From Beta vulgaris subsp. vulgaris (taxonomy: Eukaryota; Streptophyta; Magnoliopsida; Caryophyllales; Amaranthaceae), in contig NC_079207.1 of NCBI RefSeq assembly GCF_026745355.1, forward strand, positions 14,154,313-14,218,312: a stretch of DNA of 64,000 bases, read 5' to 3'. Below the pieces are notes generated by a model. The model was given only the letters and a program-made list of their open reading frames with translations. It was not told where the DNA came from and searched no databases. Made by a program: the position numbers and the translations under genes. Positions within the stretch are counted from its first letter, which is position 1. The number at the start of each line of letters is the position of its first letter. Shown here in pieces: positions 11,108 to 23,310 of the stretch.

Positions 11108-13490
11108 TAGTTTTTTTTTTACAACGGGGGAAAACAGCAAAGAAACAAGCGGACAACAAAACTCAAAAAGTGAATTGAGAGCAAGTCCGTATGCAAAGCT
11201 GAGCCATGTCATGTGCTTTTTGGACTTGTTGGCGATTCACTTGGAGGAGAAAACATCTATCTATAATTGTAGCTAAATCTAAAATCTGATGAAGAGCCCA
11301 ACTAATGGAGTTTGGGGCGTTGTTGATAGATTGTAGAGAAGAGATGAGGTTAACATAATCCGTGAAAATAGTGATGTTGTTCCAATGTTTTTGGTTTATC
11401 CACAAAAGACATGAAACTAAGCCCCAAACTCCATTAGGGCTCTTCATCAGATTTTAGATTTAGCATGGAGTTTTGAAGTAGCACACCCATAAGCAATACC
11501 TCCATGGACAGTATTGGAAGACTGCTCATCTAATAACCAAGCAAGACCAGTAACCTTAGTAGTCTTGTTGCAGGCAACATATACTTGGACAGTTCGAGAA
11601 GCAAACCCTAATTTGAAATACCCAAATGGAGACCCCTAAAACCAGGCGGAAAGGAAAGATTAAGCTTCTGGGGATGGAGGAAATGGAGGTTAGGCAAGAA
11701 AGAAAGAGAACCCAAATGTTGATATTGAGCTTGAAGAGTAGTAATATTGTGAGTAATGGTTGTAACCCGAGGGGGGAAGTTATGGAAAACATGACCATTC
11801 CTATGCAACCAAATACTCCAAAGAGATCAAATAAACTTCAAGATACGAGAGTTATAAAGCCCATCCTCGCTTTTAAACAACTGGATATATTTGATGATCC
11901 ATTCTGAGCAAGATAAGTTATCATCTTGAGATAACGAGGCAATCATAGTAGACTGGTGCCAAGTACTCTGAGCAAGAACACAAAAATGAAACATGTGGTT
12001 GGTTGTGTTGACGTCCGGAGAGCATATATCACAGAGCTGTGAGATAGGGATACGTCTTATATGCAATCGATCTTTAGTATATAGTTTATCATAAATAAGT
12101 TTCCACATAAAGAATTATTTTCATTTAGGAAGAATGGGAAGATGTTAGAGGATCTTGAAAATATCTGGAGTAGGGAACACTTGCAAAGGAGGAGAATAGT
12201 CTTTCATAAGAATCGCATAAGCCGGCTTGGAGGAGAAGACCCCAGAATGACTATAATTCCATATCATATAATCATTCTTACTAGTTCCAGTCAACTCCAT
12301 AGCAAGGATATGTTTTGCATCATCATGCACAAAAAATCTTCTAATAAGGGCCGATTTCCAAACATGTTTGTGAATGTTAATAAAATCTGTAACCCTAGAT
12401 GCTTGAACTTGATACAAAGAAATATTATCCTTAGCAATAGGAGTTTTACCATTAACCCAACGGTGAGAGAAAGTAGACACACTTCGACCATTACCAATCT
12501 TCCAAGACGAGTACTTGAGAAGCTGGTGCTCCGCATCTTAAATACCATAGAAACCCTATGACTTAAGAGCACCAGTTTTCTTAACGAACTTACCCGTCGC
12601 GAGGGAAAAGGGTTTAATTGAGTTATAAACTCGACCAATCAAAGATAATGGTTTGAATAGATGTGCCAAGCTTTTTTCAAGAGAAAGACTATATTGACAA
12701 TAGCAATAGATCTAATTCCCAAGCCTCCCATACCCTTAGGAAGACCAGTGACATGCTTATTAACCCAATGAATACTTTTCCTATCCTTAGAATCCCAAAG
12801 GAAGGTGGGATTAGAGTATCAATCTTGTCAGTAACTCTAGTAGGAATTTTGAAGGAAGAGAGCACATGAGCAATCATTGCAACAAGGACAATATTGATTC
12901 AAACAACTTTAGTAGGTTGAGAAAGAAGAAGATTACTCCAACTTAGAAGCTTGAGAGCAATAGTATCAATTAAATAACTAAAATGTTCGTTCTAAATTTA
13001 AGACCTATAATGTCAACAGGAATACCAAGGTGGGTACTAAAATCATCCTTAATAGACGTATTCAGGTTTTTGTCTAAATAGACTTTTGTATTGATTAGAA
13101 GTATTAGGATTGAATTTGACAAAAGAATTTTGAAAATATAGCCTAGAACCAGAGACAAGACAAAATCTATTAGAAATTTAAGTGATATGTCTACAAGCTT
13201 TTTCTGAGGAGGAAAAAAAAGAAGCAAAGCATCATTGGAAAAGAAAAGGTGAGAAATAGAAGGATTCCTTCTAGAAATACTAAAGCCTTTAAACAACTTA
13301 AGACCAATATATTGAGACATCATCCTAGAATAATGAATAAAATGAAGAGGTAAGGAAGAGAGGATCACCCTGATGGAGACTACATTTTGGATAGAAGATC
13401 TCAAAGATTGTAAAGTTTTTAGGTTTAACTTTTGTGTTGCCTTTTCCATTGATTCTCCTCCATATATACATATAGTACAAGTATTCATGG
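11108..13490 (-). mobile_element. L1-type LINE fragment, 5' truncated, decayed
   Basis: Read on the reverse strand, the order is reverse transcriptase (13488-12970), RT tail (12877-12300), RT-type zinc-binding segment (12108-11827, with C-X2-C and H...C spacing), RNase H (11447-11163) and an A-tract (T-run at about 11110-11121 on the plus strand). The RT palm motif, normally FADD, reads F-S-N-D, and LHQGDPL is recognisable at about 13365 in another frame. The upstream endonuclease and ORF1 are absent, as expected for a 5'-truncated LINE copy. Stops and frame shifts are frequent, so it is old. It abuts the end of the Copia fragment at about 13490-13530, and the target duplication could not be resolved. 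Confidence 0.82.
11274..11462. repeat. Local inverted duplication inside the LINE RNase H region
   Basis: Arm 11274-11318 (45 bp) is the reverse complement of 11421-11462 (42 bp) except for a 3-base indel. The spacer is 102 bp. The reading frame of the RNase H piece on the reverse strand begins inside the duplicated arm. Confidence 0.9.
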
Positions 13491-13519
13491 TAGGAAGTGC
13501 CTAAGATATCTAGCTCAAT

Positions 13520-15905
13520 ACCCCCCCCCTCAAGTTGGAGCATGGGGATAAAAAATGCCCAATTTACAAAGTAGAGTGTCAAATTGAAGTTTGCCAAGAG
13601 CCTTGGTGAAGATATCAGCAAGTTGTTCGGTAGGATGCACGTAAGAGGGGGCAATAAGACCATATGTGATAGTGTCACGAACAAAGTGACAGTCGACTTC
13701 AATGTGCTTAGTACGCTCATGAAAGATCGGATTTTTGGCAAGATGAAGAGCAGATTGACTGTCAAAAAATAGACGAATAGCCGTAGGATGATGAATGCCC
13801 AAGCTTAAGAGAAGCCCTTTCAACCACTTTAACTCACAAGTATTGGCCGCCATAGAGCGATATTCGGCCTCGGCAGATGAGCGAGACACAGTGGCTTGCT
13901 TCTTGGTCTTCCAAGCAATGGGAGAAGCACCAAGAAACACTAGCCAACCAATAAGAGAACGACGGTTGAGGGGGCAAGCGGCCCAATCGGAATCACACCA
14001 ACTAGAGAGAGTAAGATAATTGTCAGCACGCAAGATGATACCTTGGCCTGGTGTACCCTTTAAGTATCGAATAACCCGCAAAGCAGCGTCCCAATGATCA
14101 GTACGAGGCGCCTGCATATACTATGACAAGATATGAACAGAATAGGCCAAGTCAGGCCGGGTAACAATAAGATATATAAGACGACCAACAAGGCGCCGGT
14201 AGGGCTCAGGATCATCGAGAAGATCACCAGTAGCAAGACCCAGACGATGGTTCTGCTCAATAGAGAAACCAGCAGGTTCATAGCCAAGAAGACCAGCTTC
14301 GGAGATAATATCCAAAGTATATTTGCACTGACAAAGAAATAAACCAGAGGCACTACATGCCACCTCAATACCAAGAAAATACTTCAAAGGACCCAAGTCC
14401 TTCATTTTGAAGCAGTCACAAAGACAGGCTTTAAAAGCCCCCAAAGCAGCAGTATCATTGCCAGCAACAATAAGATCATCAACATAAACCAAAACATTAA
14501 TCTGAACAGAGCCCTTGGTGTAAGTAAATAAAGAGTAATCAGAGTAGGATTGTAGAAAACCATACCCTTTCAAAGCAGACACAAGTTTAGCGAACCAACA
14601 CCTAGGAGCCTATTTTAGGCCATAGAGAGATTTATGAAGACGACAAACCATATTGGGCTGAGAAGATTCAAAACCAGGAGGAAGTTTCATATAAACCTCT
14701 TCCTCCAGATCAGCATGTAGAAAAGCGTTATGAACATCCATCTGATGTAGCTCCCAGTTTTTAGCAGCAGCAATAGCAAGAAAGGCCCGAACAGTGACCA
14801 TTTTGGCCACAGGAGCAAATGTTTCGGTGTAATCAATGCCTTCCTTTTGATGATTACCAAGAACCATCAAACGAGATTTTTGTCGATCTAAATTGCCAGC
14901 AGAATCAAATTTGTTACGATATACCCATTGGTTACCAAGAGCATGCTTGCGCGGTGGCAGAGGCACCATAGTCCATATGCCATTTTCTTCCAAAGCCCGA
15001 ATCTCATCATTCATAGACGTTCTTCAACCTGCATCCTGCATGACTTCTTTAAAAGATTTGGGCTCGGAGATAGAAGTGATATTAGCAATAGAATTTCGAT
15101 ATTTCATAGAAAAACTTTGACAATTAATGTAATGTGCTATAGGATAGGACTTACCGGAGGAATGCGGTGGAACAGAGGAAGGCGAAGATGGACTCTCTAT
15201 AGAAATGGAGTTGGTAACATAGTCGCGCAACAAAACGGAAGAAGTTCGAGTCCGAAGGCCACGACCCAAATCAAAAGGCGTGGCAGGAGGCCCAGCAGGC
15301 GACCCAGGTGGAGGCCCAGTAGGAGACCCAGTAGGGGGCCCAGGGGGGGCCCCAGCAGAATGAGGGGCTAGGGAGGCAGATTCTGGGGTATAGCAGCGGA
15401 AGATGTAGCGGGAGTGGGCTTGGGTTGGTTAATGAACTGGGTTGGTCTAGGGGAAGCACAAGTATTGGGGGTTGAGGATGAATTTTGTGGAGGAGAGGAA
15501 GACTGGGCCGAAAGGGGGGGAGTGAGCGCAAGCGGGAGTTTGATGGGCCGGGGATGATACGGCAGGTCCAGTAGGAGAGGAACAAGGAATAGGTTTGGGA
15601 GACTTGGGAGGAGAGGAGTTGGTAGTAGTGGGCTCTTTTGTAGCGGGTTGGGTAGTAATAGGCACATTTGTAGTGGGTTGAGAGCTAGAAGTAGAGGGAG
15701 AAGGGGGCGTGGGCTGAGGAGGTGAGGTAGTGGGATTTTGGTGGGGCAAAGGCACATATGGTGAGGTAGGAGACTCAAATTCGGCAAAATCAATGTGAAC
15801 ATCATCATATTGAGTAACTAAGGTATGAGGGTCAATATTAGCGGCTTCAGGATCACAAAAGGGAAATGTGCCTTCAAAAAATTTAATATCCTGACAAGGA
15901 TCTTA
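13520..15905 (-). mobile_element. Ty1/Copia retrotransposon fragment, both ends missing
   Basis: On the reverse strand this holds, from high to low coordinate, the C-terminal end of integrase (about 15905-15780), a long Pro/Ser/Thr-rich linker (about 15780-15240), reverse transcriptase (15014-14121) and RNase H (14117-13530). A polypurine tract (C-run at 13522-13530 on the plus strand) sits just past the RNase H stop, where the 3' LTR should start; only a short stretch could remain before LINE sequence takes over. Gag, protease and most of integrase are gone. The 5' break meets a second LINE at about 15905. Confidence 0.88.
13530..15014 (-). pseudogene. Copia reverse transcriptase and RNase H, mostly open
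   Basis: The reverse-strand frame from 15014 begins [16 protein letters not shown] and contains [20 protein letters not shown] and HKSLYGLK, the classical Copia RT blocks. After a stop near 14610 it resumes at 14582 with VLVYVDDLIVAGND, where YVDD is the catalytic pair. RNase H (14117-13530) shows CDSDWA, SSAEAEYRSMA, DSQSALHLA and ADIFTKAL, all diagnostic. A break near 14120 separates the two. The catalytic residues look intact, but the element lacks its upstream half and both LTRs. Confidence 0.9.
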
Positions 15906-17028
15906 AAAAGTTCAGGAGCATTACAATGATTTATAGTAAAAGAATCTGTAACCAAATGCCCTACATTTGCAATTCCTATTTGCTTCACGGTAGATATGTG
16001 CAATGTTAACCGTATTGATAGTGACGCATAAGAAGTTGTATGTCTTTGATGATAGGCGTAATTTGCTCAGAGCACTCCATGTATTCTTGATTGCATTTAT
16101 GACTTAAAGATTGTCGCCTTCAATGTGGATGTTGTCGAATCCAAATTGGGTGGCTGTTTGTAACCCTTTGTGAAGTGTCATTGTTTTAGCTATCAAAACT
16201 GGTGTGTGTCCGATGTTGTAAGTTGTGGCCTGTATTGCTTTTCGTGAGTGGTCTCTAAAAATGAATTCTGCTGCAGTGCCTTATTTGTGATTGACAGAGC
16301 CGTCGAAGTTGAGTTTGATGGAATTTGGTGGCGGAGGGAACCATGAGGTGAGGATGAAGGAATGATTGGGGGATGTGAAGGGGGTAGTGATCCCCTTAGG
16401 GGAGAGCCATTATATTGATGGCTATCAAGATCCAATCTTGTCTGCCACTCTAGAAAAAAGAAAATTCGCCCTGTGGAAGACTCGATGAAAGTCCCACGTG
16501 TCATTAGAGAAGATAATGCTATTTCTTTCTATCCAGATGCTCCATAGGAGCAGAATAATTTTGGGTAGGGAGCGTTTAGATTTTAGTTGTTGGAGTAGAG
16601 TAAGGAGTGGCTTTATTGGAACTTGCAAGTGAATCCAATCAATGATCTGGTTAGAGAGCCATATTTCAGCCACTCTTGGGCAAAAAATAAAAAGATGATC
16701 TAAAGATTATGTGTCCATGTTGCAAAGAGAAGCAAGATTGGAACAGAATGATCTTTCTCTGAAATAAGGTTTGACGCATCCCTAAACTTTTGTGGCAAAT
16801 TTTCCATAAGAAAATCTGAATCTTTGGCGGTATGTCGATTTGCCAAATCCATTTAAAAGGCTAGACATTGTCCTTCTTGATATTATGTGCTAGCCCGGTT
16901 GCCGATTTGACGGAGGAGTTGCCTGATGAAGTAGGTACCTATACCAGGGAATCCTCCATATCATAAGTTGGGAGGGGGTGCCTTGGATTACCTTCATGAG
17001 ATTATCCGACAATAGTTTCTTGAGGCGC

Positions 17029-19550
17029 TGTAATCCCCCGAAAATTTATGAATTTTATAAATATATTTTAGTATATATACATTTATATTTAAATATAATT
17101 TAGTTTTGAAATAATTTATTTCTTTAATAGGTTCACTATTTGAAAGTCAAAGGAATTATTTTAAGGCTTTAAAGAAGTTAAAATATTTTCGTGACATGCT
17201 TTGAAAAACATTTGAAATACTTTTTGGATTTGAAAAAGGAGTCTAAATGGGCTTGAGGAATCCAAGCACTATTTGGATTAGGAAAAGGACTTCTAGTTGT
17301 GTTAGGAGTTTCAATCATCAATTCTACTCATCATTAAACTCTATTTAATCCCAATTGCCTTTTCCTAAGCCCACAAGGAAAACACATATATAAATACATT
17401 AAACCAAAATATTTTCCCCACACATAGTTTTCTCTCTCCTTACTCCCATATAACCAGCGTCTATTACTCTCTCTTCCTCTCTCATGTTTTTCTCCTTCTT
17501 TATTTCTTCTCTTCCAAGAAATAATTTCTTCTTCAACAAGAAACCTCCCTTCCTCAATCAAACCACCGTCGACCATAATGCACTACTGCCGCCATTGCCA
17601 TCTCATCATGCTGGCATCCCCTTTGTCTTTTCTTCTCTTTGTTTTGGTTTGATTATCTTTCTTCCTCAGATTTTATTTAAAGATTATGTTTTAAGATTTT
17701 TTTTAGTTTAATTATGTTCAGAAGCTTTAATTTAATGATTGATTATGAATCTAAGATTAAATAATTTATGTATTGAAGAAATAAAAATTCAGATTTAATT
17801 ATTATGTTTAGATTGGATTTATAATTATCAAAGCATGGATTTTTAGGGTGTTAAAGATTGAAAAATCATAGTAGTATGTTATAAAATATGGAATTGATTA
17901 TTCTTATAAGTGTAAGTATGTTTAAAGAGAGTTTTAATAAATTATATGTTGCTGGAATTTTAAAAAGAAGATTATTAATGGAGTTTTAAGGTTTTAATGA
18001 CTAGTACAGTAGTACTATGCTAGGAAGTATTAGTAATTGAAGTTTTAATGGTGGAAACAACTTTTAAAATATTTTTAAAGGAGGTTTAAAGTATTTTAAA
18101 GTTGCTGAAAATTATTTGAGTATTGATTATAATTTTTTATTGGTTGTTTTAGGCTGAGAATTCTCTCTAGGCGATGTGTAAGGTTGTTAAATTGGCCTAT
18201 CAATTTGTCTACACATGGTACTTACATACCTATGTGTTGATTGATGTAGTATCATGATTTTAAGAAGGAAAGTTATGTAGTATCATGTATAGGAACTATG
18301 TGAGTTCATATATAATTGTTATTATGTAGGATTTTGAATGTTTTATGCCTTTGTACGAACATGTTAAATATGAGGTTTAATTATGAGATTTATATCATGT
18401 TTGTATGAAAGATTGACGCAAGCATGTTGGTTGAAAACTTTATTTTATTAATCCACATGGGATAACTAATATATTTATTGGTATGAATCATGTTGTTCCC
18501 TTTTTTTTTATTTCACTACTCTATGAGGACCGAGGGACTTATTTGGTAAGTTGATATTTTATTCTTTTGAAAGTTAAGTTGGTTCTTGGCTAGGTTCAAC
18601 AAATTAAGAAGATTCGATTAAACAAGGAATTAATCTTGGGTTGTAAGTTGCTAATCACTTATTTAATCCTAAGATAAAATAAAGTTGTGAATGTTTGATT
18701 ATGTATTATCTGTGTTGCTTGTGTGTCATAACAACTAATGAAAGGTAAATCATGTAAAGTGAAACTTGGATAGTAATAAGCTTTATATTGGTGCACGTCT
18801 GAAGTTGGACAAATAGGAGTTGGGGTACATGGTGAGCGTGCCATGACTTTTTCTAGGTTCAGATTGATCACTGTTCCTATTTTTTATTTAAAAGGTTCCT
18901 CGATATCGTAGGTCATGAGAATACAGAGTCGCGCCCGTATTTCGTCTTCCAAAGGGAAGGCTGGTTTTAGTTAGACAACTCGGTCCAGTGACTATTTTAT
19001 TTAAAGTAATAAAAATGTTGTTAAAGTTTAGTTCAGTAAAAGTTATCTGCAAGTTATTACTTTGATATTTATCCATGTTTACTATTTATTAGTATCATGT
19101 TAGGATTGATTATTTATTTATTATGTAGTACTCAGCTTTGCTGATTACGTGCTTTGTTTGTGTGTTTATCATGGCTTTGCCTTATTGATCATGTGATGAT
19201 CCATTCTTGGTGAGCAGATTCTTTAGTGCATTGTCATCTACAGGTGTGAAGATTATGCATCATTGGGTCCGGGAATGGAGAGCTTGTATAGCTTATTGAT
19301 TATTTATCGTACTTTAGTTGATACACTTTATATTTAGTTTGGTTTGAAGTTAATGTTAAAGTTGTTGGTTTGTTTTAAAGTTGACTTTGTTATTTGTTAA
19401 ATTTCAATCCTAAATATAGTTATATGTTTTTCGCTGTAAAATTCTAAATAGGCCGATACGTTATCACACGAGCGATAATGCTTTGAGGATTCTCTAAGTT
19501 TTATATTTGAAAAGTATTTTTGAAAAAGAGAGAATTATCGGGGTGTTATA
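17029..19550 (+). mobile_element. Solo LTR (Gypsy type), 2522 bp, with GGCGC target duplication
   Basis: The insert begins TGTAATCCCCCGA and ends TCGGGGTGTTATA, and GGCGC directly flanks it at 17024-17028 and 19551-19555. A 5-bp duplication is usual for LTR elements, and no internal retrotransposon sequence is present, so this is a solo LTR left by LTR-LTR recombination. Its length is within 2 bp of the 6284-8803 LTR and its ends are similar, so it probably belongs to a related chromovirus family, although the bodies have diverged. The terminal A-T change (TTATA rather than TTACA) is probably decay. Confidence 0.88.
17387..17396 (+). promoter_or_regulatory. TATA box inside the solo LTR
   Basis: TATATAAATA occurs about 360 bp into the LTR and is followed by a pyrimidine-rich stretch with CTCTCTCTCC. 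It is the likely former promoter and sets the LTR orientation as plus. Confidence 0.5.
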
Positions 19551-20720
19551 GGCGCGTGATGTTCCCTGTTTTAGACATTGTTATGAAGTCAACAACTTTG
19601 AGGTTAACGTCAATAGTGGTTAACAATTGCTTCAACATGGTCGCCAAATTGTCATCAATTACCTAGTTGTCGAGCCAGAAAGAAATAGACTTCTCGTTTC
19701 CTATTTTCCATCGTATGCCTTTTCGTAGAATTTCTCTTTGTGCTAGGACTTTTTTCCAAATAGTGGAGTCATTTGCTTTAGCGTTGTATTCGAAGAACGT
19801 GGTTTAACGCAAGTATTTTTCTTTAATAAGTTTAACCCATAAGCTATTGTTGTTAGAAATTAGTTGCCATCCTAGTTTGGCTAGGAATGCTTGATTTAGG
19901 GGTTGGGTCTTCCTGAGGCCTAACCCACCGTGTGTTCTTTGGTTGGCAAATTTTTGACCAACTAATAAGTGGAATACTATTTTTTTTTTTTATTTTGTCT
20001 CCAAAAGAATTTTCTATGGATAGAGTCAATTTGCTGACAAACGTAAGTAGGAAGGAAAGTAGAGGAGCAAGAGTATGCTGGCAGTGATTCTTTGGATTGG
20101 ATCAACGTGAATATGCCTGCTTGAGAGGAATCCGGTCTCCATTGATTAATTCGTTGATGAGTTTTTTGTAGGATTGGAAGGTAGTCTTTTTAGTGGTCTG
20201 AAGGAGGAGAAGTGAATCTCCAAATATCGGCCTGAGTGGGCTGAGGAGGCCATGTTGAAGTGACTAGCCAGGGAAGCTCTTTTAGAATTGGGTATGTTTC
20301 GAGAGAAAATCAAGGTTGATTTATGAAAATTGATAAATTGATCGAACATTTGACAGAATTCGTCCACAATCCGCTTAAGATTGTTACATGCTGAGGTGGT
20401 ACCTTTGCAAATAACCAAGTTATAGTCTGCAAACATGAGGCAGGGCACCCTAAACCCATTTGAGCATAATTTTATCCCTAGACCCGAATTTGAAGTAGCG
20501 CTTTCAAGGAATAATTTTTGAATGAGAACATCCATACACATAATGAATAAGTATGGGAATAATGGGTTCCCTTGCCGTAATCCTTTTTGTGGCAGGAACC
20601 AAGCAATATCAGTGTTATGCTCATATAATTTAGATAATCATTGTAATACTGAAAAATATTTTAGTGGTATCAAGTTTTATATTCGTTTTTTCCCCCCAAG
20701 AATTGACTATCTTGCAAGTG

Positions 20721-21021
20721 GTCGTGGGTCGAGACAAACTACCACCTAATGATTTGATTGCTTGTTCAAAAAGTAAAATCTCGTATCCACTGGCAAATCA
20801 ATAGCAGGGAGAAATGAAATAAACAATTGGCATAATGACTACATGTTTCCTAATAATAGAAGTTTAAAGCGAGGTGGGTGGAATTAGGTGGGTACGGCAT
20901 AATCATAAGTTTCCTAAAGTTGATGGAATTAGTGGGTATGGCCCGTACGGGATTTGGGTGGGTCATCAGGTCAGATGAGGCTGTCGTGGGACATAACTAC
21001 ATCAAGAGTCCGTTTTTGGAT
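20721..21021. other. Short spacer, nothing recognised
   Basis: Two similar lines, GTTTCCTAATAATAG...GGTGGGTGGAATTAGGTGGGTA and GTTTCCTAAAGTTGATGG...TTAGTGGGTA, suggest a small local duplication at about 20850-20945. No gene is seen. Confidence 0.4.
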
Positions 21022-22417
21022 AGACGGTCTCACGTTAGTGTTAACGTGAGACCGCTAATTTCATGCTGACATCACACACGTTGCATCAAATCAACAGTAG
21101 AATTAGTTAAGCTCTTGCACCTATAGTTATACTAGCCTTAAATTGCTTCTAGCCGAATTAGTTAAGCGCTGGAGTATATTAATATATTAGTTATGTCATA
21201 TATTCTAGATTAGAATGCATTCTATTGACCCTAACTTCAGTATCACACATAAACATTCTCGCTTTCTTCTCTAATCCATCGAGACGCCCTAAAACCTGTA
21301 TTTTTTTCCTCATCCATTCTCTGCATACAACCTGCATTGGATCTTTAATTTGGATATAATTGAGCACGAGTTTGCAATGACAATGTCCACATACAAACAC
21401 TTACTTTTTTTTCACCGGATAAGATGTTTATCATGTTTGAAGTGAAAGAAGAGTTTGACACATATTCATCACAAAGGGTAATATATACAGCCCATTGTTA
21501 GATGATAACTTGCACTTGCAAAAACTTTGAAGAAACAGATCAGATCACTTTTGGTACCGAAAACTTAACTTCTGAATTTGAAAGTTTTAACTTTTTATTT
21601 GAAAAACATAACTAATACCTAAATGTTATTAGTTATTAAATTATTCGTAATAGTTAAATAATATGAAGCGATAGTTATGCTGCTAGGATTGTTGTATTTT
21701 CATGCCTTGAGAATCATGCACATACGTTCAATCATAAAAAAATACTACATAAGTATATGTGCAAAAAGATGGATTAGATATGTAAATAGAAAAGTGTAGA
21801 AAAGAGAAATGAATAGATAAATCAATGTAATCCCATAGCGATATGAAACCGCGAGAAAGTTAGTTCTACAATCTCATTCTCAAAATTCAAGATAAAGTCT
21901 ACGAAAATACTACTGCAATTACAAATAAAGTTTTAACTACAAAACCAATCGTAGAAGAACGATGCTCATTAAGTACAACTACATTGGTTATTTTATACCC
22001 GTATGGTTCAAAAACAAAGAGAGAAAGTGCAAGAAAGAAAAGTCATTTTGAGAAGACTAAAAAAATAAATTCCAAGAACTAAACTGAAATTGGTACAATA
22101 ATTACTCCAAATGCTAGGTTATTTTAAGTTATTTTTTCAAATTATCTTTTGTATTTGACATTTTAAATTTGTAAAAATGTTGTTTCTTCGTTTATATTAG
22201 AAGCCAAAATAATGCTCAATTAATCTTAACTAATTATAGAACAACACTAACTAATGTATTGAATATGTTAACTAAATAACAATGGAAGTCTACATAAAGA
22301 TTACCAAGTCTAAACTATTGTGCTAGAATACTTAACTAATTTGCCAAAAATGTTAACTAAAAATATATATCTCTTGGGCTGATCAAGTCTCATGTTAAGA
22401 CTAACGTGAGACCGTCT
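21022..22417. mobile_element. Inverted-repeat element with self-palindromic ends (unclassified)
   Basis: A 32-bp end at 21022-21053 matches the reverse complement of 22386-22417 at 29 of 32 positions. Each end is itself a hairpin: in the left end GGTCTCACGTTA pairs with TAACGTGAGACC across a 4-base loop. The 1.3 kb between them is AT-rich without a long reading frame. No convincing target duplication was found (TTTTTGGAT against TTTTTAAGA). It could be a non-autonomous DNA transposon, or two independent copies of a short palindromic repeat that happen to face each other. Confidence 0.45.
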
Positions 22418-22449
22418 TTTTTAAGACTTTGTGCTACATCAATACACTC

Positions 22450-22680
22450 GGCCCGTTCGTTATCGTTTTTTGTTTTCAGGTTTCGGTTTTTTTTAAACAA
22501 AAAACCAAAAACATAAAACCAAAAAAAAAGTGCTTTTCACTTTTTAGTTGTCAGTTTTCAAGATCATCATGTTCCCAATAAATTTGACTAATTTTTTATT
22601 CATTATAGGACATATATCATATGATTTTGAAAATTATAAAACCGAAAAACAGAAAACCATATTAATACCAAACGAGCCTA
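22450..22680. mobile_element. Possible miniature inverted-repeat element
   Basis: GGCCCGTTCGTTATCG at about 22453 and the reverse complement of TACCAAACGAGCC at about 22665-22678 are similar, a layout common in plant MITEs. The interior is rich in AAACC/GGTTTT words that can pair. The ends are imperfect and no target duplication is clear. Confidence 0.35.
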
Positions 22681-22725
22681 AGTAATTGTTAATGTTGAGT
22701 TGGATTCCACCCAACAATAAATTTT

Positions 22726-23085
22726 GGGAAAAATTCACAAGAATGAGCCCAACTATTACCCAGATTCTTTTATAAGTCTCAACTATGAATTATTCCCTGC
22801 AGGTCCCATGTTTAATACCATCTTGTGATTTTTATAAGTCCCGAATTACTTATAAATGGTTTAAAAGGTAAAAAATTTAAACGTTGACCCTATTTTATAG
22901 GTCTTTGTCACTTGCTGATGTGATTGAAGATGGTTAATATTTAAAAATCTTACCTTCTACATCGAATAACTCACGACTTATGAAAATCACAAGATAGTAA
23001 ACTTGGGACCCACAGAGAACAATACATAGTTGGGACTTATAAAAGAAAATGAGTAATAGTTGGGCTCTCTCTTGTGAAATTTTCT
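22726..23085. mobile_element. Foldback MITE with about 115-bp inverted repeats
   Basis: The first about 115 bp (GGGAAAAATTCACAAG...AGCCCAACTATTAC...) are repeated as an inverted copy at the other end (...GTAATAGTTGGGCT...CTTGTGAAATTTTCTT), leaving about 130 bp of unique centre. Shared words include CCCAACTATTAC, TTTTATAAGTC, CAACTATG and ATCTTGTGATTTT. No coding sequence. The A/T-rich borders make the target duplication ambiguous. Confidence 0.7.
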
Positions 23086-23156
23086 TAAATTCTATTTGGG
23101 TAATTTACCCATTAGGTCAAATCAAGTTTTATCCATTATTGTGTAGTAGTATTTGT

Positions 23157-23310
23157 TAGAGGTGGTCAACATGAGTCAGACTCGAAAATGGGTGTGTTTT
23201 GGATACGATTGTTCGTCCCATGGTTCGGGCCCGACACGATTTATTGGCAAAAAAATCGGGCCTTGGGAAACTTAAATATGGAAATTTAGCCTAAATTTGG
23301 TCCGACCCGA
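23157..23310. repeat. hAT-like subterminal relic
   Basis: TTAGAGGTGGTCAAC followed by repeated GACTCGAAAATGGG, CGGGCCCGACACG and GACCCGAAAATGACCCGAAAAG resembles the ends of hAT-type miniature elements elsewhere in this window. No second end or 8-bp duplication was found. 23311-23635 holds nothing recognisable. Confidence 0.35.

Larger units (their letters stand above)
15906..20720 (-). mobile_element. Second L1-type LINE fragment, split by a solo LTR
   Basis: LINE homology on the reverse strand runs from about 20720 to 19556 and resumes from 17023 to about 15906. The upper part contains RT sequence at 20541-20146, with the palm motif F-A-D-Y in place of FADD and GFRVPCLMF before it, then the RT tail and SISFW-type segment. 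The lower part holds the zinc-binding region (degraded, about 17000-16680), ILLLWSIWIERN (about 16560) and RNase H (about 16340-15960; KLNFDGSV, and AHIYREAN at the end). Removing the insert joins the two parts. Its 5' part, endonuclease and ORF1 are missing. Confidence 0.8.

Noticed and set aside
14928..15371. Plus-strand ORF with RRPSRRPRWRPSRRPSRGPRG-like Arg/Pro repeats
   Set aside because: Antisense shadow of the Pro-rich Copia linker on the reverse strand.
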